A DNA stretch of 64,000 bases from Silene conica (lineage: Eukaryota; Streptophyta; Magnoliopsida; Caryophyllales; Caryophyllaceae): positions 67,374,292-67,438,291 of the forward strand of contig CM055312.2 of the NCBI GenBank assembly GCA_029255685.2. Reading direction: 5' to 3'. Both the position numbers and the translations under genes were made by a program. Below the pieces are notes generated by a model. It saw only the letters and a program-made list of their open reading frames with translations, was not told the DNA's origin and did no database searches. The number at the start of each line of letters is the position of its first letter. The first letter of the stretch is position 1. Of this stretch, positions 1 to 10,682 are shown piece by piece.

Positions 1-548
1 CTCGCCCCGCCCCACATGTCCCCGCCCCGCTTATACCCACCTAATAAATAATAATATCTTATAGTAATATATATAGATACAAAAATATAACTTAAAAGAT
101 TAAAAAAACTTTTTATAAATAAGTAACCCCTACCCAGTAGTCTAATCAGGCCCAAACAAGTAAGTAACTTCTACCCAATAGTCGAATAAGGCAATAATCA
201 CTAGTTCACTACTCAGTATTCCGTATTTGGGCTGCTGTTTGTGCATGTGTTTCGTGGTATATTTGTATGTAAAAACGTTTCATGGCTCAACGAACTCTTG
301 TTAATTGAATGTTAAGGCATTTTGCGAAAACTTATTTGTATAAGTAGTACGACTAGTATATTTTAGATTCACGATTTACATTTCTTGAGGGGCTAGGCGG
401 GTTAACGGGTCCCCGAGGGGCGGGGACGGTTTTGAAAGCTTCGACCCACCGCGGGTCGCGGGGCGGGTGCGGGTGTACATTAAAAGTTCGCGGGGCGGGC
501 GCGGGTTGACCCCCCTCCGCACCCGCCCCGCCCCATTTGACATCCCTA
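1..548. mobile_element. hAT-type element, right part; left end lies outside the window
   Basis: Read on the minus strand, the right end begins TAGGGATGTCAAATGGGG and continues into alternating GGGGCGGG/GCGGGT subterminal repeats. That is the end structure of non-autonomous plant hAT elements. The segment from about 42 to 548 is repeated at 1373-1884 with scattered substitutions. No transposase is visible. The short ORFs over the G/C-rich end translate the subterminal repeat and are not genes. The left end and its target duplication would lie upstream of base 1. Confidence 0.55.
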
Positions 549-744
549 GTCATAAGTTGCAAACGGATTGTGAGTTTCTCACAAAATAGAAGTGACAAAA
601 CTCATTAAATGCTCGATTTTCTCCCACTTTTCTTCCCACTTGCGTAGTAACTAGTGAGAAACATATTCATCTTCAGCTTGCGATGAATACTATCTGTCAC
701 AAGCAAGACTCATTGATTTTAAGAAGATGAATAAGAATTATGAA

Positions 745-1000
745 TGTTTAGGTTCACTATTGGTTCTCCCTTTAAGTCTTTGTGTTTTTCAGTAAATCTT
801 GTTTGTGATGGATATATCCGTTATAAGTTGAATACGGATAATATCCTCTCACAACAAAAACAAGACAAGTGGGAGGACAAGTGGAAGAAACAAAGCATTT
901 TTGGGTCGTGCCACTAGCATTTTGTAAGAGGACACTATTCGTCTTCAGTTTGTGACACATAATATCCATTTTCAATGAAAATTTGTGTTATTTGGAACCT
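745..1000. mobile_element. MITE-like inverted repeat (Mutator-like family)
   Basis: The two ends are imperfect inverted copies: a left arm with GTGATGGATATATCCGT and ATACGGATAATATCC, and a right arm with GTGACACATAATATCCAT followed by AAAATTTGTGTTATTTGG. No coding capacity. Similar arms recur at 1890-2510 and 29568-29752, so this is a repeat family. Assignment to Mutator-like MITEs rests on the long arms and is tentative. Confidence 0.45.
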
Positions 1001-1372
1001 AAATTTCGATACATTTAGGGCTAAATTTAAGGTTAACCAATATATAAAAAAATGTCCTTTTGAATAGAACGTACGTATGGCTTAAAATACTTTGATCTTG
1101 TGTCACTTAAAGCAATGAAATTAATATTTGGCCATGTTTATTTGTGGAACAAATAACCGATTTAACCCTATGTTCCATATAGAAATATTTGTTTTAGCAT
1201 AATTATAAGACTTGTATTTCATAACTTAAAACTTTTATTAGACTTTACCTTCACCTATAAACATGACTAAAAAAAAATCAGATCCAATTTTTTTATGTTT
1301 CTTAGGATCAATTTTCAAACTTTTGGAATTTTAATATAATTTTATAACTTATTTGAAGAGAAATGAATTAAA

Positions 1373-1884
1373 GTAATAATATCTAATATCTAATAGTAAT
1401 ATATATAAATAAAAAAATATAACTTAAAAGATTTAAAAAACTTTTAATAAATAAGTAATCTCTAGCCAGTAGTCCAATAAGGCTCAAACAAGTAAGTAAA
1501 TCCTACCTAGTAGTCCAATAAGGCAATAATCACTAGTTCACTACTCAGTATTCTGTATTTGGGCTGCTGTTTTTGCATGTGTTTCGTGGTATCTTTGTAT
1601 GTAAAACCGTTTCATGGCTCAACGGACTCTAGTTAATTGAAGGTTAAGGCATTTTGCGAAAACTTATTTGTATAAGTAGTACGACTAGTATATTTTAGAT
1701 TCACGATTTACATTTTTTGAGGAGTTAGGCGGGTCAACGGGTCCCCGCGGGGAGGGGACGGTTTTGAAGGGTTCAACCCGCCGCGGGTCGCGGGGCGTGT
1801 GCAAGTGCGCATTTATAGTTCGCGGGGCGGGCGCGGGTTGATCCCCCTCCGCACCCGCCCCGTCCCATCCCATTGACATCCCTA
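1373..1884. repeat. Second copy of the hAT-type segment (direct repeat of 42-548)
   Basis: It follows the first copy almost base for base, including the conserved stretch that ends in GGGCTGCTGTTT and the G/C-rich terminus ending CATCCCTA at 1884. It lacks the G/C-rich left terminus that opens the window, so it is truncated on the left or derives from a larger duplication. The 8 bases after the end differ between the copies, so the insertions are independent or the duplication stopped at the element end. Confidence 0.6.
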
Positions 1885-1889
1885 GTCGT

Positions 1890-2510
1890 GTCATTTGTAT
1901 TGTATGAGAGGGGACTACCCATCTTCAACTTGTGATGAATAATGTCGTCTTCAATAAGAATTTGTGTACGTGAGGACCCCTTCCCAATAAAAAAGTGACA
2001 CATGGAAAACAACTTCGTCAAGATTCATAGAGGTACAAATGAAATGGACAAAAGATCCCTAGTGGCCTAGTATATTTTTATTAGTAAGTCGTGGTTGTGA
2101 CGGGTCACCATTTGTGATGGATATTTTGTAAGATAAAATAGATAAAAAATGAGTTAGTGAAGAAAGGAGACCACATGAATAGTGTCGAAGAGAGAGAGAG
2201 AGAAAAAGTGGGTATTTTGTGAGAGGAAACGTATGTATCTGTCACAAGGTTGTGACAGATACCGCCGTCACAAATGAGAATTTGTGCATTTTTATAATTT
2301 GAACTCTCTTTTTACCATAAGTCTTGTTTAAGATGTGTAGTATCTATTTTAAGCTTAAAATTGATTAAATACTATCAAGTGAGATAATAAAGACAAAAAA
2401 TTGTCATTTTCTAGGTGACAAGTGGGGTGATTTGATATGTATTTGACCCGTCTTACGCTTAAGACAGATAATGACGGTTTGAAATGAGAACTTGTGCTCT
2501 TTTTATATCA
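1890..2510. repeat. Cluster of decayed MITEs with long inverted arms
   Basis: Two or three short elements lie head to tail. One spans about 2085-2290, with GTGACGGGTCACCATTTGTGA on the left and inverted GACAGATACCGCCGTCAC on the right. Another spans about 2300-2510, where TTAAGATGTGTAGTATCTA opposes GACCCGTCTTACGCTTAAG. A short GA run lies near 2192. All lack ORFs. The shared motif is an alternation of GACGG with ATATCC-type words, also seen at 745-1000. Confidence 0.4.
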
Positions 2511-2531
2511 CTTAATAATTACTCTTATAAT

Positions 2532-3581
2532 TAGGGATGTCAACGAGCCAGATCTGGATAGGATCTAATAGGATCCAGATCCCAGATCCGTGTTGTGACA
2601 GTAGGATCCAGATCCGACTTGGATCCGACGGGTCCAAAATGGTCAGATCCAGATCCAAACCCTACGGATCCGGGTAGATTCGGGTTATCCGTGGGTCCCA
2701 TGTTAAAAAAAAAACTTGAATTGGCAGATTTGTCAGCCTTAAATCCTCAATGTTTTCGATCTTCATAATGTCAAATAAGCTTTCTCAACAAATGCAATGT
2801 CTCACAGCTCACCTCGGCTCACCTCATTCTTCTCGAATACTGCATTGAAGGAACACATAAGTAAGATTTTTAATATTACAAAAATAGGGTGTATGGAATT
2901 AGCAAATCTCAAAGACAATAATTACCAATAGTATAATCTGAATCCAATTTATGTCAATAATTACCAATAGTTATAGTCTGACGCCAATTTATGTCAATTT
3001 GATCTTGCTCAAGTGATATCTGAAGCCAATTTATGCGACGTTTTTAAGATCTTACATTCTTACTCAAACAAAACTCACATTTATCACAAATTCACAATAT
3101 TATCTGATAAATGAACAGTACCTTTGATTTTAGGTTTGAAGGGTTTGACTGGCGGCGTTCGACAAGCGGCGTTCGACAGACGGCGGTCGGCAGGCTGCGG
3201 AGTGTAGATTGGGATTTGGGTTTTAGGGTTTGTGAAGGGTTTGAGAGTTGAGACTTTAGTGTTTAACTAGTTGAGATTTGAGAAATGTTTAGAATTGAGA
3301 AGGGTTTGTAAGGCATTCAATTCTTTAGGCCCAGACCCCAGTAATCCAACACGCGGAATTGCGGAAATAACTTCTTCACTATTTTTTTTTAAATATGTAA
3401 AACGGGTCTTAAGGTCGGATCCGGGTCTTGTCAACAAGATCCAGATCCATATCCGTTTTTAAACTCGTGGATCCAGATCCGATCCAGATTTGACGTGTCC
3501 AAATTATAAGGATCTAAATCCGATCTATCAGGATCTGATCCAACGGATCTGGGCTGGATCCAGGATCTAGTGTCATCCCTA
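2532..3581. mobile_element. Non-autonomous hAT element with perfect 8-bp target duplication
   Basis: The element starts TAGGGATGTCAACGAGCC and ends ..GTGTCATCCCTA, giving TAGGGATG-type terminal inverted repeats. It is bounded by CTTATAAT at 2524-2531 and again at 3582-3589, a perfect 8-bp duplication, the hallmark of hAT insertion. Both ends are packed with GGATCCAGATCC-type subterminal repeats (about 2555-2690 and 3415-3570), the kind of array a transposase binds. The interior has no transposase; the 63-codon ORF at 3271-3462 runs through the subterminal repeats and is not credible. The intact duplication suggests the insertion is not very old. Confidence 0.85.
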
Positions 3582-3601
3582 CTTATAATCATCCTTGCAT
3601 G

Positions 3602-3738
3602 AATGGTTGATGAATTTTATCATATAACTATGAACCATACATTGAGTTCCAACGTATAGTCATGGAGAAGATGATGCATGGCCACACGGTAGACCTCAAT
3701 GTGTGGTCCATGGTTGTATGATGAAATTCATCATTCAT
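3602..3738. repeat. Inverted repeat, foldback with arms of about 44 bp
   Basis: The arm at 3602-3645 (AATGGTTGATGAATTTTATC..) is the near-perfect reverse complement of 3695-3738. A second, shorter pair (CATGGAGAAGATG near 3661, CATCTTCTCCATG near 3754) extends the symmetry outward on the right. No coding sequence. It could be a small foldback MITE or the decayed inverted end of the adjoining MULE. Confidence 0.5.
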
Positions 3739-3967
3739 CCATGAATCGTTCTTCATCTTCTCCATGGACCACAATATGAGTCAATATGTGATCATGGTGG
3801 AGGTGATGAATTTCTTCATCTCCTATATAGACACACTTTATTTATTTTTATTTATTTTAAAAACTATTTTTGTTTTCCGTTTAACGTACTTTATTAGTTT
3901 GTCTTCCGTTTAACGTAATTTATTATGTTTAATTATAAAATTTATGCTAACGATTAATTAATTTGCA

Positions 3968-5480
3968 TTGAATATGATTCGTTCGAGATATTTGGCGAGA
4001 ATTTAGTTGATTATAATCCTTGGTTTGTGACGAATGTTCAATTTGAAACACGTGATGAAGCATTTGGTGAGAATGGTTTTGCCTTGGTTAAATCGAGTAA
4101 AAGGGCCTAAAAATCGAAAAGCGGACGAGTTGTTGTCATGTTACTTTCGATGTTCAAGGCAAGGGTTACCGCTTCCAACAGATGATCCCGAGAAACGTAC
4201 GAGGTAAAATTGATGTCGTTGTCCTTTTAGAATTCGAGCCGTGCAAAATTACGTTACCGAAAATGATCAAACAACGGTAGTTTGGAACATAATCACCTTC
4301 GAGGGTGGCGGTCAACACAACCATAATGTTACAATTCAACGACGGAGATCGTCACTTTGCGAGGTTGGATACCGAGGAAAAAGCCTATGTAAGGCAACAA
4401 GTTAAGGCTGACATTTTCCCGAGGGATATAAAAAATGGTCTTCATCAGAAAACTCTCGAGAATCCTCAACCGTCAAGCACCAATAATTAGAACGAAACAA
4501 AGAAAATTAGGCGAGAGATCAGGGGTGAAAGGAATACCGCTCAACAAACGTTGGCTTTAGCGGTAGAAGCGAAATATGTTCATTGGCATAAGATTAATTC
4601 CTAGACCAAAAGTATCTCGTATCTCTTCATGGCACATCCTGAATCAGTTAAATTGTTCTGGGCTTATCATTATGTGGTAATGATGGATGCGACGTTTAAG
4701 ATCAACACATACAAGAATCCGCTCGTTGAGGTTGTTGGTGTGACACCCAATGGGTCTTCCTTTTTAATCGCATGTGCGATTACGGAGTCTGATAGCTTGT
4801 ACTAGTGGTTGTTGAACAGGTTAGATGACATTCTAAAATGTATCGGAGAATCTCCTTTTGTTTTCGTGACCAACCGGGAGTTGGTTTAACTAGTGCTATT
4901 AAAGAAGTATATCCCTTGAGTAAGCATGTGTTGTGTCAATGCCACGTGAATAAAGCTATCGACTTTAAAGCACTGAGTATCTACAAGGGTGAGTGGTTGA
5001 AGAATTTTGTCTTGAACAATGAAGAATCAGGTTGGAGAAGGGTTATTGATGCGTTTTCGAAGGAAGAGTATAATGAAACTTGGAGGGTTTTTTCTGGGAA
5101 ATGGCTTCATATGGCAGGGAGTTGTTCAGGTTTGACAGGGTTTCAGGTGAGTTTGAGACGGGCCGAGTTTTTCCTTTCAATTAGATGTGGGGAGGATTAT
5201 TGGATGTGTGGATCATCATTTGTTTGTCTTTGCGACGTTGTTACATTGGACCATTTGTGTTATCGCTCATATACGGGGCCAAGATGGAGGAAAGTTTGGG
5301 CGGGCAGTTGCACGACTATCTTACCATTGACGACCTCAGTCAAAGATCGAAAATCGGCTAGTACATTATGGATTGTGCTTTACCACAATCATTGGATGCG
5401 GTTGCATTCACGAGGGCCACCCGAGGATGTTCCTATGGCACCACTTCACCCTGCTTGGTTAAAGTTAGAGTTGATCATGG
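3968..5480 (+). pseudogene. MULE transposase / FAR1-like pseudogene
   Basis: Remnant of a Mutator-like transposase related to the FAR1/FHY3 family. The frame opens near 3970 with a NPWFVTNVQF-like stretch and FENGFALVKSSKR (about 4060-4110), then a CYFRCSRQGLPLP-like segment of the N-terminal zinc-binding region. The catalytic part follows at 4630-4960: VVMMDATFKINTYKNPL holds the first Asp motif, ACAITESDS the next block, and SKHVLCQCHVNKA (near 4920-4960) the conserved C-x-C-H-x-N-K segment. An in-frame TAG falls at about 4803 and frameshifts separate the blocks. Downstream, NHWMRLHSRG..PPEDVPMAPLHP (5385-5450) resembles the end of OTU-like protease modules found in some plant MULEs; that is a weak inference. 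No terminal inverted repeats were identified. It is dead. Confidence 0.75.
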
Positions 5481-5489
5481 GTCGGACTT

Positions 5490-5828
5490 GATAAGGCTTA
5501 GGCCGGGAAGATATGTTAAAAACAACCCATGCATTTGGGTCCGGCTGGGCCGAGCCAAGTCAATGTGACTTTTTCTTTAGCACAAATCCAACCCTTGAGG
5601 GATCAAACGAGCCCTTAGGCTAGATCGACTTTTTTGGCCCTTACGAGTTGTGACACCTTCAAAATGCGAAAGAGGCAAAAAATGCATATTGAAAAACAAT
5701 ACTACGAAATTCATAGCTGCTAACATTCAAGATTACAATACAAATAAAAAAGGTCTAAAACAAGGTTTTAGCAAATTTTAATCCATAATTTCAAATCAAA
5801 TAAACCCTAACTTATATGATAACATAAA
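5490..5828. other. Spacer with hAT-like G/C fragments; ends in ATAAA target site
   Basis: TAGGCCGGGAAG and GGGTCCGGCTGGGCCGAGCC resemble subterminal parts of the GGCCGGG-rich hAT family seen at 21241-21430 and 23830-24482. The rest is AT-rich with no gene. ATAAA at 5824-5828 is the left copy of the target duplication of the large copia element. Confidence 0.35.
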
Positions 5829-6115
5829 TGTAGAGTTTATCGATCCGGTACTTAAAAGGGGGAGAGAGTTAATTAAGTACCCTTTTTAAAATTAAAAAAA
5901 TTTGCGTTCACGATTGATATTGAAGCAGTACACAGGCTAATTGAACAATCACGATGTCTGTTCAAAAAATTGAAATTGTGTTGTACTGTTCTGATTGCTT
6001 GCGTGAAAAGAATGCTACGAACGGGAAAGAAAATAAAACGAATAAGAAGAAAGAAAGCACGAGACACAAGATTTTTAACGTGGTTCGACCTACTCTCTAA
6101 AGGTCTACGTCCACC

Positions 6116-6154
<39 letters not shown>

Positions 6155-6973
6155 ATAAAATTTCATTATAACCAAACTCGATTAAAAACAATTATCCTCA
6201 CGATCAACCCTATCGTGAAACTCGAGTACAACCCGTACTCCAATGAATGTTTTATCAAAAATAGAAAATTACAACTCAAATGTCTTCTTATATGATTCAA
6301 TCAATTTGAACAATGAAGGATAATTGTTTTCCATTATAAATATAAGAACTTATATACTCAAAAAAAAATCTTAAAATCACGGCTTGAAAAATGTTTTGTA
6401 AAAATAGATTTTATGAAATTGACTCAACTCAGACGTTGCAAAACTTAAAGAAGCTTTTAAAGTTGATTTGATTTGTTGCTAAAAAACTCTCTGATTTTTT
6501 TCTCTTTTAAAAACCGTGTTAATGCAAACCAATACTCTTCTTAAATAAGATGAGTTGACTTGGAAGATTCCTCACAAATCAATTACCAACCATATTTTCG
6601 TGAGAAGCATTTGCCAATTATTAAGCAAATCAAATCGTTTTCAAATAGATCCTAACCAATATGATACGATGGAATTGTCAAAAAAAAGTTAGGAAGTTTC
6701 AAAAATATATTTTACCAGAAAAAATATTTCAAAGATTTTATACTAGTAAAAATATTTAGCCGTGATTTATTAGATTGAATGATAGAGTGATTACGAGTCT
6801 TAAATTCTTACAGAATTACTAGACACGAACTGAGACAAATCCTCATGCTATATCCAATTTCCGAGCAATCTAAAAGTCTTTGTTAACCTGTCAAAATACG
6901 TCTAGCAAAACCATTAATTAAGAAGGGACGACAAGTAAGAGGACTTGTCATCATCAACACAATAAGTCCAATA
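5829..6973 (-). repeat. 3' LTR of copia element A
   Basis: Aligns throughout with 19990-21135. It contains the motif AACGTGGTTCGACCTACTC and a (TC)n tract at about 6118-6151 present in both LTRs. Its terminal dinucleotide facing the interior is mutated (TA instead of TG on the minus strand at 6972-6973). The ORFs across the (TC)n tract on both strands are repeat translation. Confidence 0.85.
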
Positions 6974-7225
6974 AATTTCCCCTTTGATGAAGACAAGTCC
7001 CAATAAATAAATTCCCCCTCAATTAAGCAATAACTGATAAAATTAATAGAACGAAATATGCCAAAATCGAGAACATTAATATTAATAGAGATCGGAGTTC
7101 AAATTACCATCCGCTATGAGAACGCAAAATGAAAGAACATCATAGTCATAGTTCTAGTTCTAGTAAACTAGTAGATATTAAGAGCCATGAGTCCTAAATA
7201 TTTTCCCCCTCTTGACATCATCAAA
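6974..7225 (-). promoter_or_regulatory. Multiple polypurine tracts upstream of the 3' LTR
   Basis: On the minus strand, purine tracts occur at about 6977-6985 (AAAGGGGAAA, next to the LTR), 7010-7020 (GAGGGGGAATTT) and 7201-7212 (AGAGGGGGAAAA). They prime plus-strand synthesis in reverse transcription. Repeated tracts in this interval are a known Sirevirus trait. The outermost one, followed by CTTGACATCAT on the plus strand, is conserved near 42128-42150 in element C. Confidence 0.6.
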
Positions 7226-7387
7226 AGGAGAAAGACGTGCAAAATATCGTACCACAGTGCGTCATAATCAATTAGAGACAATGTAACTGTCGGACACAGT
7301 CAAAAGACATCATAGCACAAAAGTCAGTCAAGAGCAAAAGATTAGCAAATACACACGAGCAAAAAATATGGCAAATGCAGCGAAGGG

Positions 7388-8120
7388 TCACTGTTTTAGG
7401 GAAAGAAGGGTCATAAGATGGTTAAAAATGGTTGGTATAGAGAGAAAGGATTTGAGGGCAATTTTAAGATTATCCAGTTCAGTTGCAATTTTTCCAAGAC
7501 CGCCAACCATGATATCAGGGAAGTGCACACCCTGAGCATTCACGCTACGCAAATTTCTCAAACTCGAGCCAGCTCCACCGTACCCATCTCCCTCCAAGCC
7601 CACTAATCTATCGGCAATCACATGGAGATGCATCTGACCGAAAATCTCATCCGTCATAAGATGGAGCAGTAGGAGTAGGTACAAAAGCTTTAATAATTAG
7701 AGCATCAATACCTTTGCCATCGTCCTCTTCTACAGATTGTTTTCATTTAAGAGATTTTACTTTACCCTTGGATATTACTTATAAGGTTTTCAGACTTTCA
7801 ACAAGAGCCTTATCCTAGGCATCATCAACCTCATCAATCACCATTTTTTTTTCGAAAATAGGACCTAGCTTTACTATTGAGTAAAGAATCAGTCCCCACT
7901 AGTTCAGTGGTTGATACACCTTTATGCCAGCGAGGAGCTCGAGAATGAGTCATTGTTGCAGTAGTGTTGGGCTCAGTTACTGGTGGTCTTTCGTCAGGCA
8001 CAGTAGGGGACTTTTTGTTGGATAGATGCAAAGGTCTAGACCGGGTGTAGAAGAGATTATGAAGGGTTTCTTTTTCGCCATTAGAGAAGGACGAAAGAGG
8101 GAGGTGTAATTTGGGGTTTT
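7388..8120 (-). pseudogene. Extra 3' coding region of element A (envelope-like position), degenerate
   Basis: Two open pieces remain: 8031-7834, rich in Pro/Thr/Ser with a basic tail (SKARSYFRKK), and 7684-7388, a smoother globular-looking stretch containing LVGLEGDGYGGAGSSLRNL and ending with a leucine-rich helix (KIATELDNLKIALKSFL). It lies after the RNase H remnant and before the polypurine tracts, where Sireviruses place an additional, often envelope-like ORF. Element C has a comparable region (57611-57102, then 56728-56381 and 43321-43052) with the same order: S/T/P-rich and basic first, amphipathic helix last. I see no clear transmembrane segment or signal peptide, so no envelope function is claimed. 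Several stops separate the pieces. Confidence 0.5.
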
Positions 8121-8520
8121 AGGTTTTGTGAAAAGAGGAAGATGAATAACTGGTTGGGGACGGAGGGCAAAAACGGGTCGGGTGTATTAACGTGGGCTTG
8201 TGGGAAGGAGGGTTACAGGTTAAGGGAAATTAAATGTGGGTTTGGGTGTTTGAGTTGGGCTTATCTTTTGAATTGGGCTGGGTGTGTGTGGTATAAGATG
8301 GAAGGGTGGGTTATATTTGCCAGAAAGTCATGCTACGAGTATACAAGTTAAACATTTTAAGCAAAGAACGACGTGATGCTAGTCTTTGAACAACAACCGA
8401 CTAGAGCAAGCAATTTACATTGAAATTGAAATCATGTGAGACACGTAGAAAACACATATGCATAACTCTTCCAAATTAGTCAGTCATGGTAGGAGAATAA
8501 TTAGGACAAACACGCTAAGA

Positions 8521-8834
8521 ACTACTATTTAGAAGAGTTAATTCTGATCGGATTTTCTCAAATTGTTCTCTTGCTAATGGTTTAATAAAAATGTCAGACA
8601 ATTGATATTCAGTTTTGCAAAACTTCAAACATATGTTCCTTTTTTGACATTATCACGCAAAAAATCAAGCAAGTGTTTAAGACCTTTTACCATCATCACA
8701 TCATCCATGAAATGTGAAAAAGACTTACCATCTTTGCGAATACCAACTATCTCACCCTTTTTGTTGTCTCTGTATGTCACATTTCCACCATTGTAAGCCC
8801 TTAACGAGAGGAATTGGTTCTTGTTACCTGTCAT
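8521..8834 (-). pseudogene. Copia pol remnant: protease-side segment fused to the end of RNase H
   Basis: Minus-strand 8834-8625 reads MTGNKNQFLSL..., then GNVTYRDNKKGEIVGI and a KSFSHFMDDVMMVKGLKHLL stretch. That is the block following the DSGCSRHMTG protease motif in copia polyproteins. It then runs almost directly into FCKTEYQLSDIFIKPLAREQ (about 8625-8560), the C-terminal end of copia RNase H. All of integrase and reverse transcriptase between these blocks is absent, so the element carries one large internal deletion of several kilobases. The Asp of the protease site would lie just upstream near 8850, where a stop (CATGAATCTC context) interrupts the frame. Confidence 0.75.
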
Positions 8835-8958
8835 ATGTCATGAATCTCTAGTATCAAGATACCAACGGTGGTCTCCTCTCATGTGGCCCTAAAGTAAGAT
8901 TAGTTAGATGATCTAGGAACCCAAACAAGTTTGGGTCCCTTCTTATGACGAACAGTGT

Positions 8959-10556
8959 TGATGCGTGTCTATTTTATTATGTTTTATGTCTATTTTTACA
9001 CGCATTTCAGAGCTCAATTATGAGTTTATGGTTATTATTTCTCCTATTTCGTCTAATTTCGTATTTTTGTGCATTATTGCAGATTTACGCGGAAATGAGC
9101 CAGTTTTGAGTCAAACCCGTCCTCAAGTGGATTGCATAGCTAAGGACACGAAGGAACAATGAAGGGTAAGTCTAGTGCGCATTAAAAGGCCCAAAGGCAT
9201 GATTTTAAAAGTAAAGAGAACTGATACAACAGGTACATCAGTCGACCGACTGAGCACACTGGTCGGTCGACCAATGTTCCTGACAAGCGAATTTCAGAAA
9301 ACTTATTTTCAAGACCAGAAGCTTCATCAACCCCGACAACTGGTCGACCGACCAGTGCGAGCGGTCGGTCGACCACTCGGCCTTTTTCGGAAATTTCAAA
9401 AACGAGATTAAGCCCATGAACGTGAATAGGGTTTTGGAGTTAAATTTCAGAGAGTATTATAAAAGCTAATTACCTCCCTTGTACTAATTATCTAGATTTT
9501 ACTTAGGAATTAGTGTCAACTTCGATCAATTTCATCATTAGCTTAAGGTTTCTTATTAGTTTATACAATATTTCCGTTCCACGTGATATTTTAATAAAAG
9601 TTCAATTCCGTTCATCTCTTCTGCCTTATTGCTTACGGTAATTTCTGTTTCTAATTCAGTTTATTCATAGTTTGCTTAGTTTATACCGGATAGTTAAAAT
9701 CACAAGCCATTATCTTTGTTGTTTGCATTATCGTTATATCAATCATGTCGTTTATTGTTATTCCCGTTAAAGTTTCTGTTTTCATCAATATCATGAGTAG
9801 CTAAACCTTCATATGTTAAGATGTAGGCGAATTATAGCATAGATGACGTAGTTTAGGGCAACCCGTAAGTTCCGTAACAGCTCTTGGTCGACCGATTGGC
9901 TTCTCTGGTCGGTCGACTGAGTTGGTGGGTCGATCGACCGGACTAGCTGGTCGGTCGACCGACTTCGTGTACGATCCGACCTGTTTTATTTCGTTAAGTG
10001 CAATATCTTTCAATGAGACCGAGAGGAGATTTGTTAGATACTTAGTAATGACCAACCCATGGATCGAGAAATAGGGAAGGGCATTAGTTAACGGTTTAAG
10101 ACAGCTAAGTTACTAAGATCGAAAGGTATGTGACTAAAACATTAGGAATCACCTATCGTGTTGACAACTAAGATTAGTGAGACCTAGGGACTAGTAACAT
10201 AGGCCAAACAGAGCTATTAGTTAACTTGGACCGAAAGGACTTGTTATACCCCTTACGCGACTGAAATACGAGTTTACCTAGACCGTCTGCCATCATAGCT
10301 ATAGTGACCCAAACATCTTAGCATCTCTTTTATCATCTTTTTACATCTTATATTTCAGTTTCGTTCTTATTTTCTTTATTAGACTTAGTTCAAACCAAAA
10401 CCAATCAAAACCCCCCCTTTTTGTTACCTTAAGACTAAAGACCTAAAACAATTAATATCTCCCAAACCTCCTTGTGGTTCGACCCTGACTATCACTATCT
10501 ATAGTTTTAGTTTGGACTATAAATATTATCTTTGACACCCACAACGGCGGGTATCG
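8959..10556 (+). repeat. 5' LTR of the Athila-like element, with palindromic hairpins
   Basis: Matches 15675-17254. It carries four inverted-repeat pairs built on GGTCGACC/GGTCGGTCGACC: 9241-9250 with 9262-9271 (loop 11), 9341-9353 with 9363-9375 (13-bp perfect stem, loop 9), 9887-9895 with 9909-9917, and 9928-9939 with 9949-9960 (loop 9, one G-U pair). The ORFs rich in VDRP/VGRP on either strand are translations of these motifs and not genes. Confidence 0.85.
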
Positions 10557-10560
10557 AATT

Positions 10561-10579
10561 TGGGCGCCGTTGTCGGGGA
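10561..10579 (+). promoter_or_regulatory. Primer binding site (tRNA-Asp-like)
   Basis: TGGGCGCCGTTGTCGGGGA lies 4 bases after the LTR end. It matches the Athila-type site complementary to the 3' end of tRNA-Asp, apart from one extra G and one C-to-T change, either of which would weaken tRNA pairing. Confidence 0.7.
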
Positions 10580-10682
10580 GGTAGCGCTAGTATTAACTGT
10601 TTTTAGTTTTTTGTCTTAGTTTTGTGTTTAAGGAACTTCCGTTCCTTAAACCGTTCTCACTCTTTTCTTGTAGTTTCCTCTT

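Noticed and set aside
353-2021. Minus-strand ORFs with GAEGGQPAPAPRT-like peptides
   Set aside because: They translate the G/C-rich hAT terminus; the two copies read in different phases and have no domain.
5873-6175. Overlapping ORFs with RERERERE / SLSLSLSL tails
   Set aside because: Translations of a (TC)n tract in the copia LTR.
9175-10055. ORFs with repeated VDRP/VGRP peptides in Athila-like LTRs
   Set aside because: They come from the GGTCGACC hairpin motifs read through; LTRs do not encode proteins here.
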